Source: Bog-473 sp964457065 (GTDB lineage: Bacteria > Actinomycetota > Acidimicrobiia > Acidimicrobiales > RAAP-2). From it: a stretch of 64,000 nucleotides of DNA. A program made the translations under genes and the position numbers. How positions within the stretch are numbered: position 1 is the first letter of the stretch; the number at the start of each line of letters is the position of its first letter. Below the pieces are notes generated by a model. The model ran no database searches. It was not told where the DNA came from and saw nothing but the letters and a program-made list of their open reading frames with translations. The stretch covers positions 1 through 64,000 of the forward strand of contig CAYWDQ010000002.1 of the NCBI GenBank assembly GCA_964457065.1, in the 5' to 3' direction. Below, one piece after another: positions 1 through 8,015 of this stretch.

Positions 1-821
1 GACGGGACCACCACCACGTCGGCCGCATGCAGGGGAGGCACCACATCGGCCTGCGCCGGCATCCAGCCGCACCCCGGCGGGGCGCTCGCCTGGAGACCCG
101 CAAGATACCGAGCGCCGTCCGCGAGATGGGTGCTCGGCGAACCCACCACCAAGAGCCTGCCCTCCGCGCCCCCCATGCCGAGCCGTCGCCAGGCCTCGAG
201 AAGCACGTCGACGCCCTTCTCCGGATCGAGGCGACCGTAGTACAAGGCGATGAAACCCTCCTGCGGAAGGCCGAGCATGGCGCGGGCCCGGACTCGCTCC
301 TCTTCGCCGCCGGCGGGGTAGTCATCACACGACACCCCGTTATGAACCACATCGATGCGATCTGGATTGAGCCCCACCGCCACCCACTGGTCCCGCAGGA
401 ACTCGGAGACGGCGATGAAGCGACGCACATGGTCGTTGGGGAACGACCCTGGCCGGGCATGACGGATCTCGTGGAGATGACAGACGACCGGCGACCCCGA
501 AAGTCGGCCCGCCGCCACCGCCCACACGATCTCTGCAAACCGGTTGGGGTAGACGACATCGGGCTTCCTTCTGGCAGCCGACACCACCGCCGGCGCCATG
601 CGCGCCAGATCGCGGAGCGCGGTCGCGCGCGCGAAGTCGAAAGCCGGGCGACGGGTCACGCTCCGGCAGAAGGTCCGATACTCCTCGGCCAGCGCGCCGT
701 CACGCGCTGCCAGCAGATCGATGGAATGCCCGCGTTGCGCCAGTCCCCGCGCGACTTGGAACACGTTCAGCTCCGTCCCACCGACGGGATCCATGGAGTG
801 GACGCCGATAGTCAGGTCCAC
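1..821 (-). CDS. GT4-family glycosyltransferase (partial, 3' end outside window)
   Basis: Retaining GT-B glycosyltransferase of the exopolysaccharide locus, expected to add a sugar to a lipid-linked oligosaccharide at the cytoplasmic membrane. The reading frame from GTG at 821 gives 273 visible residues. They begin with an N-terminal Rossmann-type segment (VHSMDPVGGTELNVF, a donor-domain opening), followed by HLHEIRHARPG and VVHNGVS, the usual linker before the second domain. YYGRLDPEKGVDVLLEAW is the GT4 C-terminal domain motif. The gene runs off the left edge before the catalytic EX7E region can be seen. Its start overlaps the polymerase stop by 10 bp, so the two are probably translated together. 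Sugar specificity cannot be read from the sequence. Confidence 0.85.
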   Translation of the reverse strand, partial: MDLTIGVHSMDPVGGTELNVFQVARGLAQRGHSIDLLAARDGALAEEYRTFCRSVTRRPAFDFARATALRDLARMAPAVVSAARRKPDVVYPNRFAEIVWAVAAGRLSGSPVVCHLHEIRHARPGSFPNDHVRRFIAVSEFLRDQWVAVGLNPDRIDVVHNGVSCDDYPAGGEEERVRARAMLGLPQEGFIALYYGRLDPEKGVDVLLEAWRRLGMGGAEGRLLVVGSPSTHLADGARYLAGLQASAPPGCGWMPAQADVVPPLHAADVVVVP

Positions 822-2245
822 CTCACACTCCCGTCGAAGTTCCCCAGCGATCTGCGATCGAGCGCCGGTCTTGGCAGTCGGGGATTGCGAGCCACGGATG
901 TGACGCAGGCACGCAGCATGCCGAGGCTCACGCCTAAAGGAGTGGCTAACCGGTACTCGTCGAGCAGTGGCTCGAGGAGCGCCGTGGCTATGAGTCCCGC
1001 CAGCACCGCCACGAGGGCCAGGGCCAGGAGCGCCGTCATCGCCTCGGGATGTCGCCGCCACACCCTTAGACCATCGATGAGCGAAACCGCCATTGCGAGC
1101 AAGAAGATCACGAGGCCGATGAGGCCGAGGCGGAGCCACAGGTCGAGCACGATGTTGTGCGCGTAGGGGATCGTCTCCACCGTTCGAGTCCCGGTTTCGT
1201 AGTATTGGAACTGCACCCCCAGACCCGACCCGATGATCGGATGCTGGCGGATCACGGATTCGGCTGACGCGGCCAGGTTCAATCGGTCTTGGGCCGATTC
1301 CACCTTCGCCTCGTTGTGGAAGAGACCCTGGAAAGTCGAGGCGAGCGGGATGTGCACGGGCTGCCGGTCGATCGCGGCCGGCACGACCACTATGGCTATG
1401 GACACCGCCACAACGACGAGGAGCGTCAGTACCAGCTGGGCCGATCCGGCGTGAAGGCGTCTGACGACTCCCTGGCGGTGCCCGACGAGGAGCGCCAGCA
1501 GCAGCACCAGCAGCACGACGGCGACATTCACCAGCACGGCTCGCTGATTTGCCAGCACCACGCTGGCCAACAACGGGACCAGTGCCAGGATGTGACGGAC
1601 TTGGACGTGTCCAGACGCCAGCCTGCACATGAAGCACATCGTCCCGATGGCGACGAAGAGGGTCGCCGTCGCCGAACCGTCTGCTCCGAAATTCTGCAAC
1701 GGGAGCAACGGCACGTTGGAATTGACCACGACGTGCGTGATGGACATGACATCGAGCACCGACGCGCAGGCGACGCAGAGGGCGCCGAGTTTGAACAGGT
1801 CGCCGCTGTCGAGGTAGCGACGCACCGGTACTCCTGCGGCCAGCGCGTACGCCCCGACGATGTAGAGGATGCTCTTGGCCTCGTAGAGGTCGACCGATAC
1901 CGAATTGTGGTACAGCACCCCCTCTACCGCTCCCACGGTCATCCAGGCGGCAAATGCGAGCCAGAGGCCGGCAGGCAGGCCGATTCTGGTGGGTTTCCCC
2001 CGCGCGATGAGGCGGGCGATCAGCGCCAGGGTGATGTAGATCTCGGGCAACCGCAGTTGGGTCGAACCCGACCCGGGATGGAAGATGCTGCGCGGGAGGG
2101 CGTTCGGGTCGGAGTAGATCGTGGCCTCCACGACAAGCAGGCCGAGGAGCACGAGCGGAGCCAGCTGTTCCTTGCCCTCGCGCTCCCAGCGAACGAAGAG
2201 CGCGACGACACCCACCGCGAGCCCCAGGAGGATTCCCGCCTCCAT
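812..2245 (-). CDS. O-antigen ligase/polymerase-like membrane protein (Wzy_C family)
   Basis: A 477-residue protein made largely of hydrophobic segments, with about ten to twelve likely membrane helices. A large extracytoplasmic loop near residues 300-370 carries IIGSGLGVQF and, further on, PYAHN. This G-x-G-x-G...AHN pattern is typical of the Wzy_C/O-antigen ligase superfamily, which polymerises or ligates undecaprenyl-linked glycan units outside the membrane. ATG at 2245 lies 5 bp after the stop of the upstream glycosyltransferase and the next gene overlaps its end, so it sits inside a tight operon. It is more likely the polysaccharide polymerase than a ligase because the locus also has an initiating transferase and several glycosyltransferases. 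No flippase (Wzx) is visible in this window. Confidence 0.85.
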   Translation of the reverse strand: MEAGILLGLAVGVVALFVRWEREGKEQLAPLVLLGLLVVEATIYSDPNALPRSIFHPGSGSTQLRLPEIYITLALIARLIARGKPTRIGLPAGLWLAFAAWMTVGAVEGVLYHNSVSVDLYEAKSILYIVGAYALAAGVPVRRYLDSGDLFKLGALCVACASVLDVMSITHVVVNSNVPLLPLQNFGADGSATATLFVAIGTMCFMCRLASGHVQVRHILALVPLLASVVLANQRAVLVNVAVVLLVLLLALLVGHRQGVVRRLHAGSAQLVLTLLVVVAVSIAIVVVPAAIDRQPVHIPLASTFQGLFHNEAKVESAQDRLNLAASAESVIRQHPIIGSGLGVQFQYYETGTRTVETIPYAHNIVLDLWLRLGLIGLVIFLLAMAVSLIDGLRVWRRHPEAMTALLALALVAVLAGLIATALLEPLLDEYRLATPLGVSLGMLRACVTSVARNPRLPRPALDRRSLGNFDGSVRWT

Positions 2246-2250
2246 CACCT

Positions 2251-3393
2251 TCAACACGGGTGCACCGCCTGGAGCAGCGGCGCCAGAGCGGCATCCCAGG
2301 TGTGGTCCGCCGTGACGGCGCCATGGCCCGACCGGCCGAGCGCCGAGGCCCGGGCGGGGTCGACGAGGAGCCCCGCGATGGCTTCGGCCAGTCCGGTGGC
2401 CGTGTCGGCCACGACCACGCCCCGGCCCACCAGATCCTCGAGACCTTCGCAACCCACCGATGTGGCCACGACGGGCCGGCCGGCGCCGAGCGCCTCGAGG
2501 ATCTTGAGCCGGGTCCCGCCACCGGCCCGCAGCGGCGCCAGCACGACCCGGGACCGCGCCAGGTAGGGAGTCACGTCGGCCACCGTCCCGGTGACCTCGA
2601 CGTCGTCGCCAGCCAGGGCGCGCACTGCCGGAGCCGGGTCCTTGCCCACCAGCAGGAGCCGGGCGTGAGGCACCCGCGCCAGCACTTCGGGCCAGATCTC
2701 GCGGCCCAGCCACACCGCCGCGTCGACGTTGGGGGCCCATCCCATGGTGGCCACGAAGGCCGCGGTCGCGTCCGGAGCGTCGGGCAGCGCCTCCGACGGT
2801 TCCCGGCCGTTGGGGCACACCAGGACGGAGCGGGCTCCGGCGGGCAGCCTCACCCGTTCCTTCTCGCTGACGACGACCACGTGATCGAACTCCCCGATCG
2901 TCCGCCGCTCCATCCGCCTCAGGGCAGCCGCCTCCGCACGGAGGAGCACGGCTCGCCCGCCCCGCCGCGCGCGCGCGTAACTCGACACGAGAGCCGACTC
3001 CACGTTGTGCAGGTCGAGGACCGAGGTCTTCGCCGGGAGATCGAGCACGAATGGCACCATCTGCTGGTACTCGACCTGCAGAAGGTCCAAAGGCATCTCG
3101 TCGGCGGCGCGACGGACGGTCTCGAGCATTGCCGCACTCCAGAACCGTCCCGCCGTGACGGTGTGTGCCGCAGCGACCCCCCTGGCCACCCCCGACGCTG
3201 TCACGCGCCAGGGAACGGCCCGCACATCGATTCCCAGGTCGCGGAGACCCGACCTGTCCGCGTCGCCGTCGTCGTACCCGCACAGCACGAGATCGCCCAG
3301 ACCGGCGAGGCGGCGGGCGATCGCGAGCGTGCGCTGGTGTCCACCGTTGTTGTCCGGCAAAGGCAGGAACTTGGTGACCATGAGCGTCCTCAC
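2251..3393 (-). CDS. GT4-family glycosyltransferase
   Basis: A 380-residue GT-B glycosyltransferase. The N-terminal domain opens with KFLPLPDNNGGHQRTLAIA, where the glycine pair is the usual nucleotide/acceptor-side loop. The C-terminal domain has GWAPNVDAAVWL, the LLLVGKDP strand and PLRAGGGTRLKILEALGAG, the GT4 donor-binding segment containing the E that contacts the sugar nucleotide. The GTG start at 3393 overlaps the preceding gene's stop in a GTGA arrangement, which fixes the start and implies translational coupling. It probably adds one residue of the exopolysaccharide repeat unit. Donor and acceptor are unknown. Confidence 0.88.
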   Translation of the reverse strand: MRTLMVTKFLPLPDNNGGHQRTLAIARRLAGLGDLVLCGYDDGDADRSGLRDLGIDVRAVPWRVTASGVARGVAAAHTVTAGRFWSAAMLETVRRAADEMPLDLLQVEYQQMVPFVLDLPAKTSVLDLHNVESALVSSYARARRGGRAVLLRAEAAALRRMERRTIGEFDHVVVVSEKERVRLPAGARSVLVCPNGREPSEALPDAPDATAAFVATMGWAPNVDAAVWLGREIWPEVLARVPHARLLLVGKDPAPAVRALAGDDVEVTGTVADVTPYLARSRVVLAPLRAGGGTRLKILEALGAGRPVVATSVGCEGLEDLVGRGVVVADTATGLAEAIAGLLVDPARASALGRSGHGAVTADHTWDAALAPLLQAVHPC

Positions 3394-4616
3394 TGCTTCG
3401 CTCCCGCTCCAACTCCCGCCCCGGTTCCCGCTCGAGCCAGCGCCCGGTACGTGCCGGCCACTGCCTCGGCCCGGGCCGCCAACGTGTGGTGCGCCACGAC
3501 GCCATGACGGGCAGCCGTCGCCAGCGCCTGACGGAGCTCGGGTGCGCCGAGCATCCGGTTCAGACCGGCGGCCAGGGCATCCGCCCGACCGGGTGCGACG
3601 AGGAGACCGGTCTCGCCATCGGTCACGAACTCGGGGATGCCGCCGGCATCGGTGCCGATCACGGGAACCCCGCAGGCCTGTGCCTCCAGGACGCTCAGTC
3701 CGAAGGGCTCCGACGCCGACGCGTTGACGAGAACGTCGAGCGAGCGCAGGACCGCGGGCACCTCGGTGACGGGGCCCACAAAGCGCGACCGGTCGCCGAG
3801 CAGCGTCGACGCCTCCTCCTGCAACTGAGCCTGGTAGGTGCCGTCGTCGACGCCAGGCGCGCCCACCACCGCCAGGTGACTCCGTGCTGCCGCCCCGGTG
3901 AGCATCGCCATGGCCTGCACCACGGTCCGAATGCCCTTCTCGGGATCGACGCGGCCCACGACCCCCACGATGAGCTCATCGGGTTGGCTGCTGAGCCGGG
4001 CCCTCCACGACGGGTCGGGCGGGCCGGGATGGAAGCGCGTCGGGTCCACGGCTTGTGGAACGACGCGCACGCGATCCCAGCCCGGCCCCACCGAGTCGGC
4101 GACCGCCTGGCTCACGGCAATCGCGCTCGATGCCAGCCGGACAGTCATCTTCAGGACGATCCGCCCGAGACCGGGACGCACCAGATCGTGGAGCTCGAGC
4201 ACGACAGGCCGATGGGCGATCCGGCCGGCGACAGCGCAGTCGAGGTGACCCCACAGGCTGTTGGAGTGGACGACGTCCACGTCCCGGGCCAACTCCGCCA
4301 GTCGCCGTGCGCCGCGCCGGGTACTGGCCACTTCACCGGCCAACTCCCGGACGCCGGGCCTTCCACCGTCGGTTGCCCGGAGCCCGCTGCGACCGGGGAC
4401 GGCGAACTCCACGTGCGGCAGGCCCAGGGCCGACCACGCGTCGGAGAGTCCACCCCGCGGCGAGGCGAGCGCCAGCCGGACCCCTTGCGCCTCGAGCAGT
4501 GGCGCCAACCCGAGCAGGCTCCGCTCGGCCCCCCACACCTCGGGCGAGGTCGAGACCACGAGCACGCGCAGAGTGCCGCCCGCGTCACCGTTCCGGCGCA
4601 GTGCCGCGCCGTTCAT
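3390..4616 (-). CDS. GT4-family glycosyltransferase
   Basis: A 408-residue glycosyltransferase. STSPEVWGAERSLLGLAPLL is the N-terminal GT4 loop, HSNSLWGHLD follows, and VPQAVDPTRF leads into the second domain. GVVGRVDPEKGIRTVVQAM and SEPFGLSVLEAQACGVPVIG form the EX7E-type donor site. ATG at 4616 overlaps the stop of the GT2 gene upstream (ATGA), so the longer in-frame extension is not needed and has arginine-rich non-coding character. The 3' end overlaps the next glycosyltransferase by four bases. The C-terminus is a short Gly/Ala tail. Role: one transfer step in exopolysaccharide assembly. Specificity is unknown. Confidence 0.88.
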   Translation of the reverse strand: MNGAALRRNGDAGGTLRVLVVSTSPEVWGAERSLLGLAPLLEAQGVRLALASPRGGLSDAWSALGLPHVEFAVPGRSGLRATDGGRPGVRELAGEVASTRRGARRLAELARDVDVVHSNSLWGHLDCAVAGRIAHRPVVLELHDLVRPGLGRIVLKMTVRLASSAIAVSQAVADSVGPGWDRVRVVPQAVDPTRFHPGPPDPSWRARLSSQPDELIVGVVGRVDPEKGIRTVVQAMAMLTGAAARSHLAVVGAPGVDDGTYQAQLQEEASTLLGDRSRFVGPVTEVPAVLRSLDVLVNASASEPFGLSVLEAQACGVPVIGTDAGGIPEFVTDGETGLLVAPGRADALAAGLNRMLGAPELRQALATAARHGVVAHHTLAARAEAVAGTYRALARAGTGAGVGAGAKQ

Positions 4617-5800
4617 CGCTCCGCAGTCGACCACAGGGTGGGCCGGTCGCCGCGTGCGTAGCGCACCATGCCGCCCAGCGCGACCGCCTGCAGGAAGATC
4701 ACCTGCCCCGAGCCTGCGAGCGCGACCGCCAGCAGGCGACGCGGGCCGGCGCCCGTCGATGCGTCCTTCGCCGGCGACCCCGCCCCCCGGGCCCCGGTCA
4801 CGAGTCCGACGCCGGCGAACAGGTTGGCCACGAGGAACGCCCTGGCCAAGGCGCTCGAGCGCATCTTGGTGGCGGAGAGGACCAGCAGGGTCAGGTGGGA
4901 GAGAGGGCTCACGGTGAGGCGGACCAGGCGGTGTCCCCACAGCTCGGCGGCGACGAGCCCGGCCGACGGCCGCAGCTGACGGCGCCGCCGAGCGAGGACC
5001 TGGAGCCCGCCGGAGACGATCCGTGTCCGGCGCTCCCACTGCGCCCCCAGCGACTCCGCTGCGGGGTCGAGCGCCCGAGCCCCGGGCTCGTAGGCCACCC
5101 GGTAGCCCTGCTCGATGACGTCGAGGGCCACCCAGAAATCGTCGTTGACCACGTCGTCGGGGATCGGGCGCCACGCGTCGGCCCGGATCGCGGCGAGCTC
5201 GCCGACCAGGCCGATCGTCGTGCCCAGACGGTCCTCGCGCCGCTTCAGCCAGGACTCGAACCTCCAGTACAGGCTCTCGCCCCCTCCGCCGTCGTCCTCG
5301 AGCTTCTCGCCGGCCACCGCGCCCACTTGTGGGTCGGTGAAGTGCTCGACCATGAGTGCCAGCGCACCCGGGGTCAGGCGGTTGTTGGCGTCGCTCAGGA
5401 CCACGATAGGGGTATCGGTCGCAGCGAAGCCCCAGTTGAGGGCCCGGGACTTGCCGAGTCGCTCCTCGCCGGTGAGCACGCGGGCCCCGGCCCGCTCCGC
5501 CGCGTCCGCGGTCTCGGGATCGCCGTCGGCGACCACCAGGATCTCGAGCGGGCCCGGGTAGCCGTTGGCCCGGAGGTCGTCGACCTTGCCCGCGATGACC
5601 CCGGCTTCCCGGAAGGCCGGCACGAGGACCGTCAGGCCGGGTGGCCCGTTCGGTGCCGTCGGGCCGGGAGGTTCCGTGACCCTGCCGCGCCCCCCGCGCG
5701 TGCGCCACGCCAACCATGCGGGGTAGAGGAGATGGCCCGAGGTCGCACCCGCCACCAGCGTGCCCACCACGAGGCTCGTTCCCAGGCGCGGCCGCCTCAC
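4613..5800 (-). CDS. GT2-family membrane-associated glycosyltransferase
   Basis: A 395-residue inverting GT-A glycosyltransferase of the BcsA/hyaluronan-synthase-like group. An N-terminal hydrophobic anchor (about residues 8-30) is followed by LTVLVPAFREAGVI, VVADGDPE (first Asp), VVLSDANNRL (the DxD-equivalent metal site), VNDDFWVAL (the ED/DD acid-base region) and AQWERR, which resembles the Q/RxxRW acceptor motif. The C-terminus has two to three hydrophobic stretches. Such enzymes polymerise or add beta-linked sugars at the cytoplasmic face. The gene lies downstream of the initiating transferase, separated from it by a strong hairpin, and is coupled by ATGA overlap to the next glycosyltransferase. 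Confidence 0.88.
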   Translation of the reverse strand: MRRPRLGTSLVVGTLVAGATSGHLLYPAWLAWRTRGGRGRVTEPPGPTAPNGPPGLTVLVPAFREAGVIAGKVDDLRANGYPGPLEILVVADGDPETADAAERAGARVLTGEERLGKSRALNWGFAATDTPIVVLSDANNRLTPGALALMVEHFTDPQVGAVAGEKLEDDGGGGESLYWRFESWLKRREDRLGTTIGLVGELAAIRADAWRPIPDDVVNDDFWVALDVIEQGYRVAYEPGARALDPAAESLGAQWERRTRIVSGGLQVLARRRRQLRPSAGLVAAELWGHRLVRLTVSPLSHLTLLVLSATKMRSSALARAFLVANLFAGVGLVTGARGAGSPAKDASTGAGPRRLLAVALAGSGQVIFLQAVALGGMVRYARGDRPTLWSTAER

Positions 5801-5933
5801 GGCCGGACCGGCTCGCTCTCGTGCACGCCCCGGAAGGGTCGGATGCCGCGTTCGTCAGGGGTCACGCCGGGAGGCCGGGGCGGGCGCCCGCGCTCCGAGG
5901 CAGCCCGCTCGCCTGCATTGACGTGACGCTAGC

Positions 5934-5956
5934 GCCGACGGCCAACGGCCGTCGGC
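5934..5956 (-). terminator. 10-bp hairpin between initiating transferase and GT2 gene
   Basis: GCCGACGGCC and GGCCGTCGGC form a perfect 10-bp stem with a 3-nt loop. It sits 10 bp past the stop of the initiating-transferase gene on the minus strand. There is no U-tract, as is common for actinobacterial intrinsic terminators. It may attenuate rather than block read-through into the glycosyltransferase operon. Confidence 0.6.
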
Positions 5957-5966
5957 ATTCGTGCGG

Positions 5967-7370
5967 CTACTCGCGCACCTGCTTGATCATGGCGCCCGCC
6001 GTCCGGGCCAGGATGGCCAGATCCCCGCCGACCGACCAGTTCTCGATGTAGTTGTTGTCGAACCACGCCCTGTCCTGAATGGAGGTGTCGCCCCGCAGCC
6101 CGTTCACCTGGGCCAGCCCGGTCAACCCCACCGGGACCCGGTGCCGATCGCCGTAGCGGGGGACTTCCTGCTCGAACCTCTCCACGAAGTAGGGCCGCTC
6201 CGGCCGAGGGCCGACGAGCGACATGTCCCCCCGCAACACGTTCCAGAACTGCGGCAGTTCGTCCAGCGACGACTTGCGCATCAGGGCGCCGAGCTTGGTG
6301 ACGCGGGCATCCTCGTTCGCGCTCCACTGCGTGTCCGACTCGCTGTTCACCCGCATGGAGCGGAACTTCAAGATCTCCACCTCGCGCCCGTTCTTCCCGA
6401 TGCGACGCTGGCGGAAGTAGATCGGGCCTGGGCTGGTGAGCTTCACACCCAGCGCCAGCAACGCGAAGACCGGAGCGGTCAGGATCAGGAGCGTGGCGGC
6501 GATGCCGGAGTCGAAGACACGCTTGAGCCAACGCGACGAGGATCGCATCGTCGAGCGCCGCAGCCGAACCAGGGGGTAGCCCCAGACCATGTCGACGTCG
6601 CGCGCTGCGGCCTGGAGACCCAGCTCGAAGAAGCGGGGGACGACGTGCATGTCCACGTCCGCGTTCTCACAGGATCGGATCACCCGTACGAGGTCCGGGT
6701 CGCGGTTCACGCCGAAGGCGAGCACGACCCGGTCGATGTGGTGCTTGCGCAGGACATGGTCCAGTTCGTCGATCCCACCCAGTAGCGGGCGGGACAGCGA
6801 CTCGTCCGCACAATCGTCGAGCAGGCCGACCGGGTGCAGTCCGTAGCTCGGGTTGGCGTCGAGGACATCTGCGAAGCGCTCCGCGACCTGCCCTGCTCCC
6901 ACGATGAGGACCCGCTGCGCGAATGCCCCCTTGGTCCTGGCGCGCCCGATGGCGGCGTACGCACACGCCCGCCCGAGCACGAGCAGACACAGCGTGGTGA
7001 TGCTCACCAGCACGAACGGGCGGACCTGCGGGTCGAATCCCTCGAAGACCGCGATCGCCATGAACGGCACGGCGACCGCCACCGCCAGTGTCCCGATGTC
7101 CTTGCTCACGCTGAGCGTGATCCGCGACGCGTACTGGCCGCGCAACGCGCAGACCGCCAGCACCCCGAGGACGAAGACGGCGACCGTCCACTGCAGCACA
7201 CTGGGAGCGAAGAGCGCGACGGCGACAGCCAGGACCAGGAGATCCGTGCCCGCGACCGCCTCACCGCTCGTGTGGCTGACCAATCGGCGGCGCACGCGCG
7301 CTGCCGATTCCGCCTCAGGTTGTGTCCACTGCCATTGTGGCAGGTCTCTGCCAATCGTCACCGACGACAT
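5967..7370 (-). CDS. Undecaprenyl-phosphate sugar phosphotransferase (WbaP/WcaJ-type)
   Basis: Initiating enzyme of exopolysaccharide synthesis: it moves a sugar-1-phosphate from a nucleotide sugar to undecaprenyl phosphate in the membrane. The 467 residues match the family. There are four to five hydrophobic helices in the first about 130 residues and a Rossmann-like domain (VLIVGAGQVAERFADVL) in the middle. A membrane-inserted helix near residues 285-310 precedes the catalytic domain, which carries GPIYFRQRRIGKNG, EILKFRSM, LDELPQFWNVLRGDMSLVGP, RPERP and GLTGLAQVNGLRG, all hallmarks of the bacterial sugar transferase domain. As the committing step it should be the first enzyme of the pathway encoded downstream. 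The transferred sugar (often glucose or galactose) cannot be assigned. Confidence 0.93.
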   Translation of the reverse strand: MSSVTIGRDLPQWQWTQPEAESAARVRRRLVSHTSGEAVAGTDLLVLAVAVALFAPSVLQWTVAVFVLGVLAVCALRGQYASRITLSVSKDIGTLAVAVAVPFMAIAVFEGFDPQVRPFVLVSITTLCLLVLGRACAYAAIGRARTKGAFAQRVLIVGAGQVAERFADVLDANPSYGLHPVGLLDDCADESLSRPLLGGIDELDHVLRKHHIDRVVLAFGVNRDPDLVRVIRSCENADVDMHVVPRFFELGLQAAARDVDMVWGYPLVRLRRSTMRSSSRWLKRVFDSGIAATLLILTAPVFALLALGVKLTSPGPIYFRQRRIGKNGREVEILKFRSMRVNSESDTQWSANEDARVTKLGALMRKSSLDELPQFWNVLRGDMSLVGPRPERPYFVERFEQEVPRYGDRHRVPVGLTGLAQVNGLRGDTSIQDRAWFDNNYIENWSVGGDLAILARTAGAMIKQVRE

Positions 7371-7400
7371 CGGTTGCTCCCTCGCCGAGAACTTCGAGAA

Positions 7401-7721
7401 TCAAGCGGTGCGGCGGCGACTGCGTACCAGCACGGTACCGACGCCGATTGCCACAACACCGATGAGCGCCATCTCTTCGATGTCCGCGCCGGTGAAGGCC
7501 AGGCCGCTGCTCGGGGAGGTCACGCCGTCGCTGGCCGGCGAAGCGGTCCCACTCCCCGATGACGCCGTGATGCCGGTCGCCGGGGAGGTGCAGCCCGAGT
7601 AGCAACTCGAGTCGGCCCCGGCAGCTCCGGCCAGAAGCCCACCCACGGGCACCGCGAGCAGCACACCCAGGGCGGGACCACATGCGACGGACAGCACGCG
7701 TCGTGCCTTGGTCCTCTTCAT
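7401..7721 (-). CDS. Small secreted protein with LAFTG sortase-type anchor
   Basis: A 106-residue protein of no known family. Residues 1-36 form a signal peptide (MKRTKARR, hydrophobic core, Ala-rich end). A short Ser/Thr/Gly-rich segment with two cysteines (CYSGC) follows. The C-terminus carries LAFTG at residues 74-78, a hydrophobic helix (about 83-99) and the basic tail RSRRR. This is the layout of a sortase substrate, with the LAxTG form associated with class E sortases of high-GC actinobacteria. ATG at 7721 is chosen because GGAGG lies just upstream. The gene lies just upstream of the polysaccharide-initiating gene on the same strand, so it may be a cell-wall anchored component of the matrix. 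Function is unknown. Confidence 0.75.
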   Translation of the reverse strand: MKRTKARRVLSVACGPALGVLLAVPVGGLLAGAAGADSSCYSGCTSPATGITASSGSGTASPASDGVTSPSSGLAFTGADIEEMALIGVVAIGVGTVLVRSRRRTA

Positions 7722-8015
7722 CTTGATCTCCTCCACCTCATCCGCTCCACCGAGCGTTCGATCCAAAGAGCCACTTGTGACCCTGAACGAAGGAATCGCC
7801 AAGATGCCAAGCCGCCTTGAGCATCATTCCAGGGAACCGCTCGGGACGACAGAGCCAAAGGTCATAATCAGCCGTGACACGGGACAACACGGTGACAATT
7901 CACCCCCGGCGCGTCCCTCGACACAGGCCCGGCGCAGCAAGGCCGCGCGGTAGGGCCCGCCTTTGGACGTCGGGTGCCAGTCGGCTCCCGGGACCCCGGC
8001 AGTACGCTCCCCCCG
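7722..8015. other. Divergent intergenic region
   Basis: 294 bp between the LAFTG gene (minus) and the DUF4012 gene (plus). The minus-strand leader is lower in GC than the surrounding genes and could be up to about 200 nt long. I see no riboswitch match in it. The only recognisable element is a -10-like TACGCT near the DUF4012 start. Confidence 0.4.
8003..8008 (+). promoter_or_regulatory. -10-like element TACGCT, leaderless-type spacing
   Basis: TACGCT ends 7 nt before GTG 8016. This spacing recurs at many genes in the window and would give a transcript beginning at or next to the start codon. There is no clear -35. Confidence 0.45.

Noticed and set aside
27..1166. 379-codon plus-strand open frame at the left end
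   Set aside because: The opposite strand encodes a clear GT4 glycosyltransferase and the end of the polymerase; the plus-strand product is Arg/His-rich and matches nothing.
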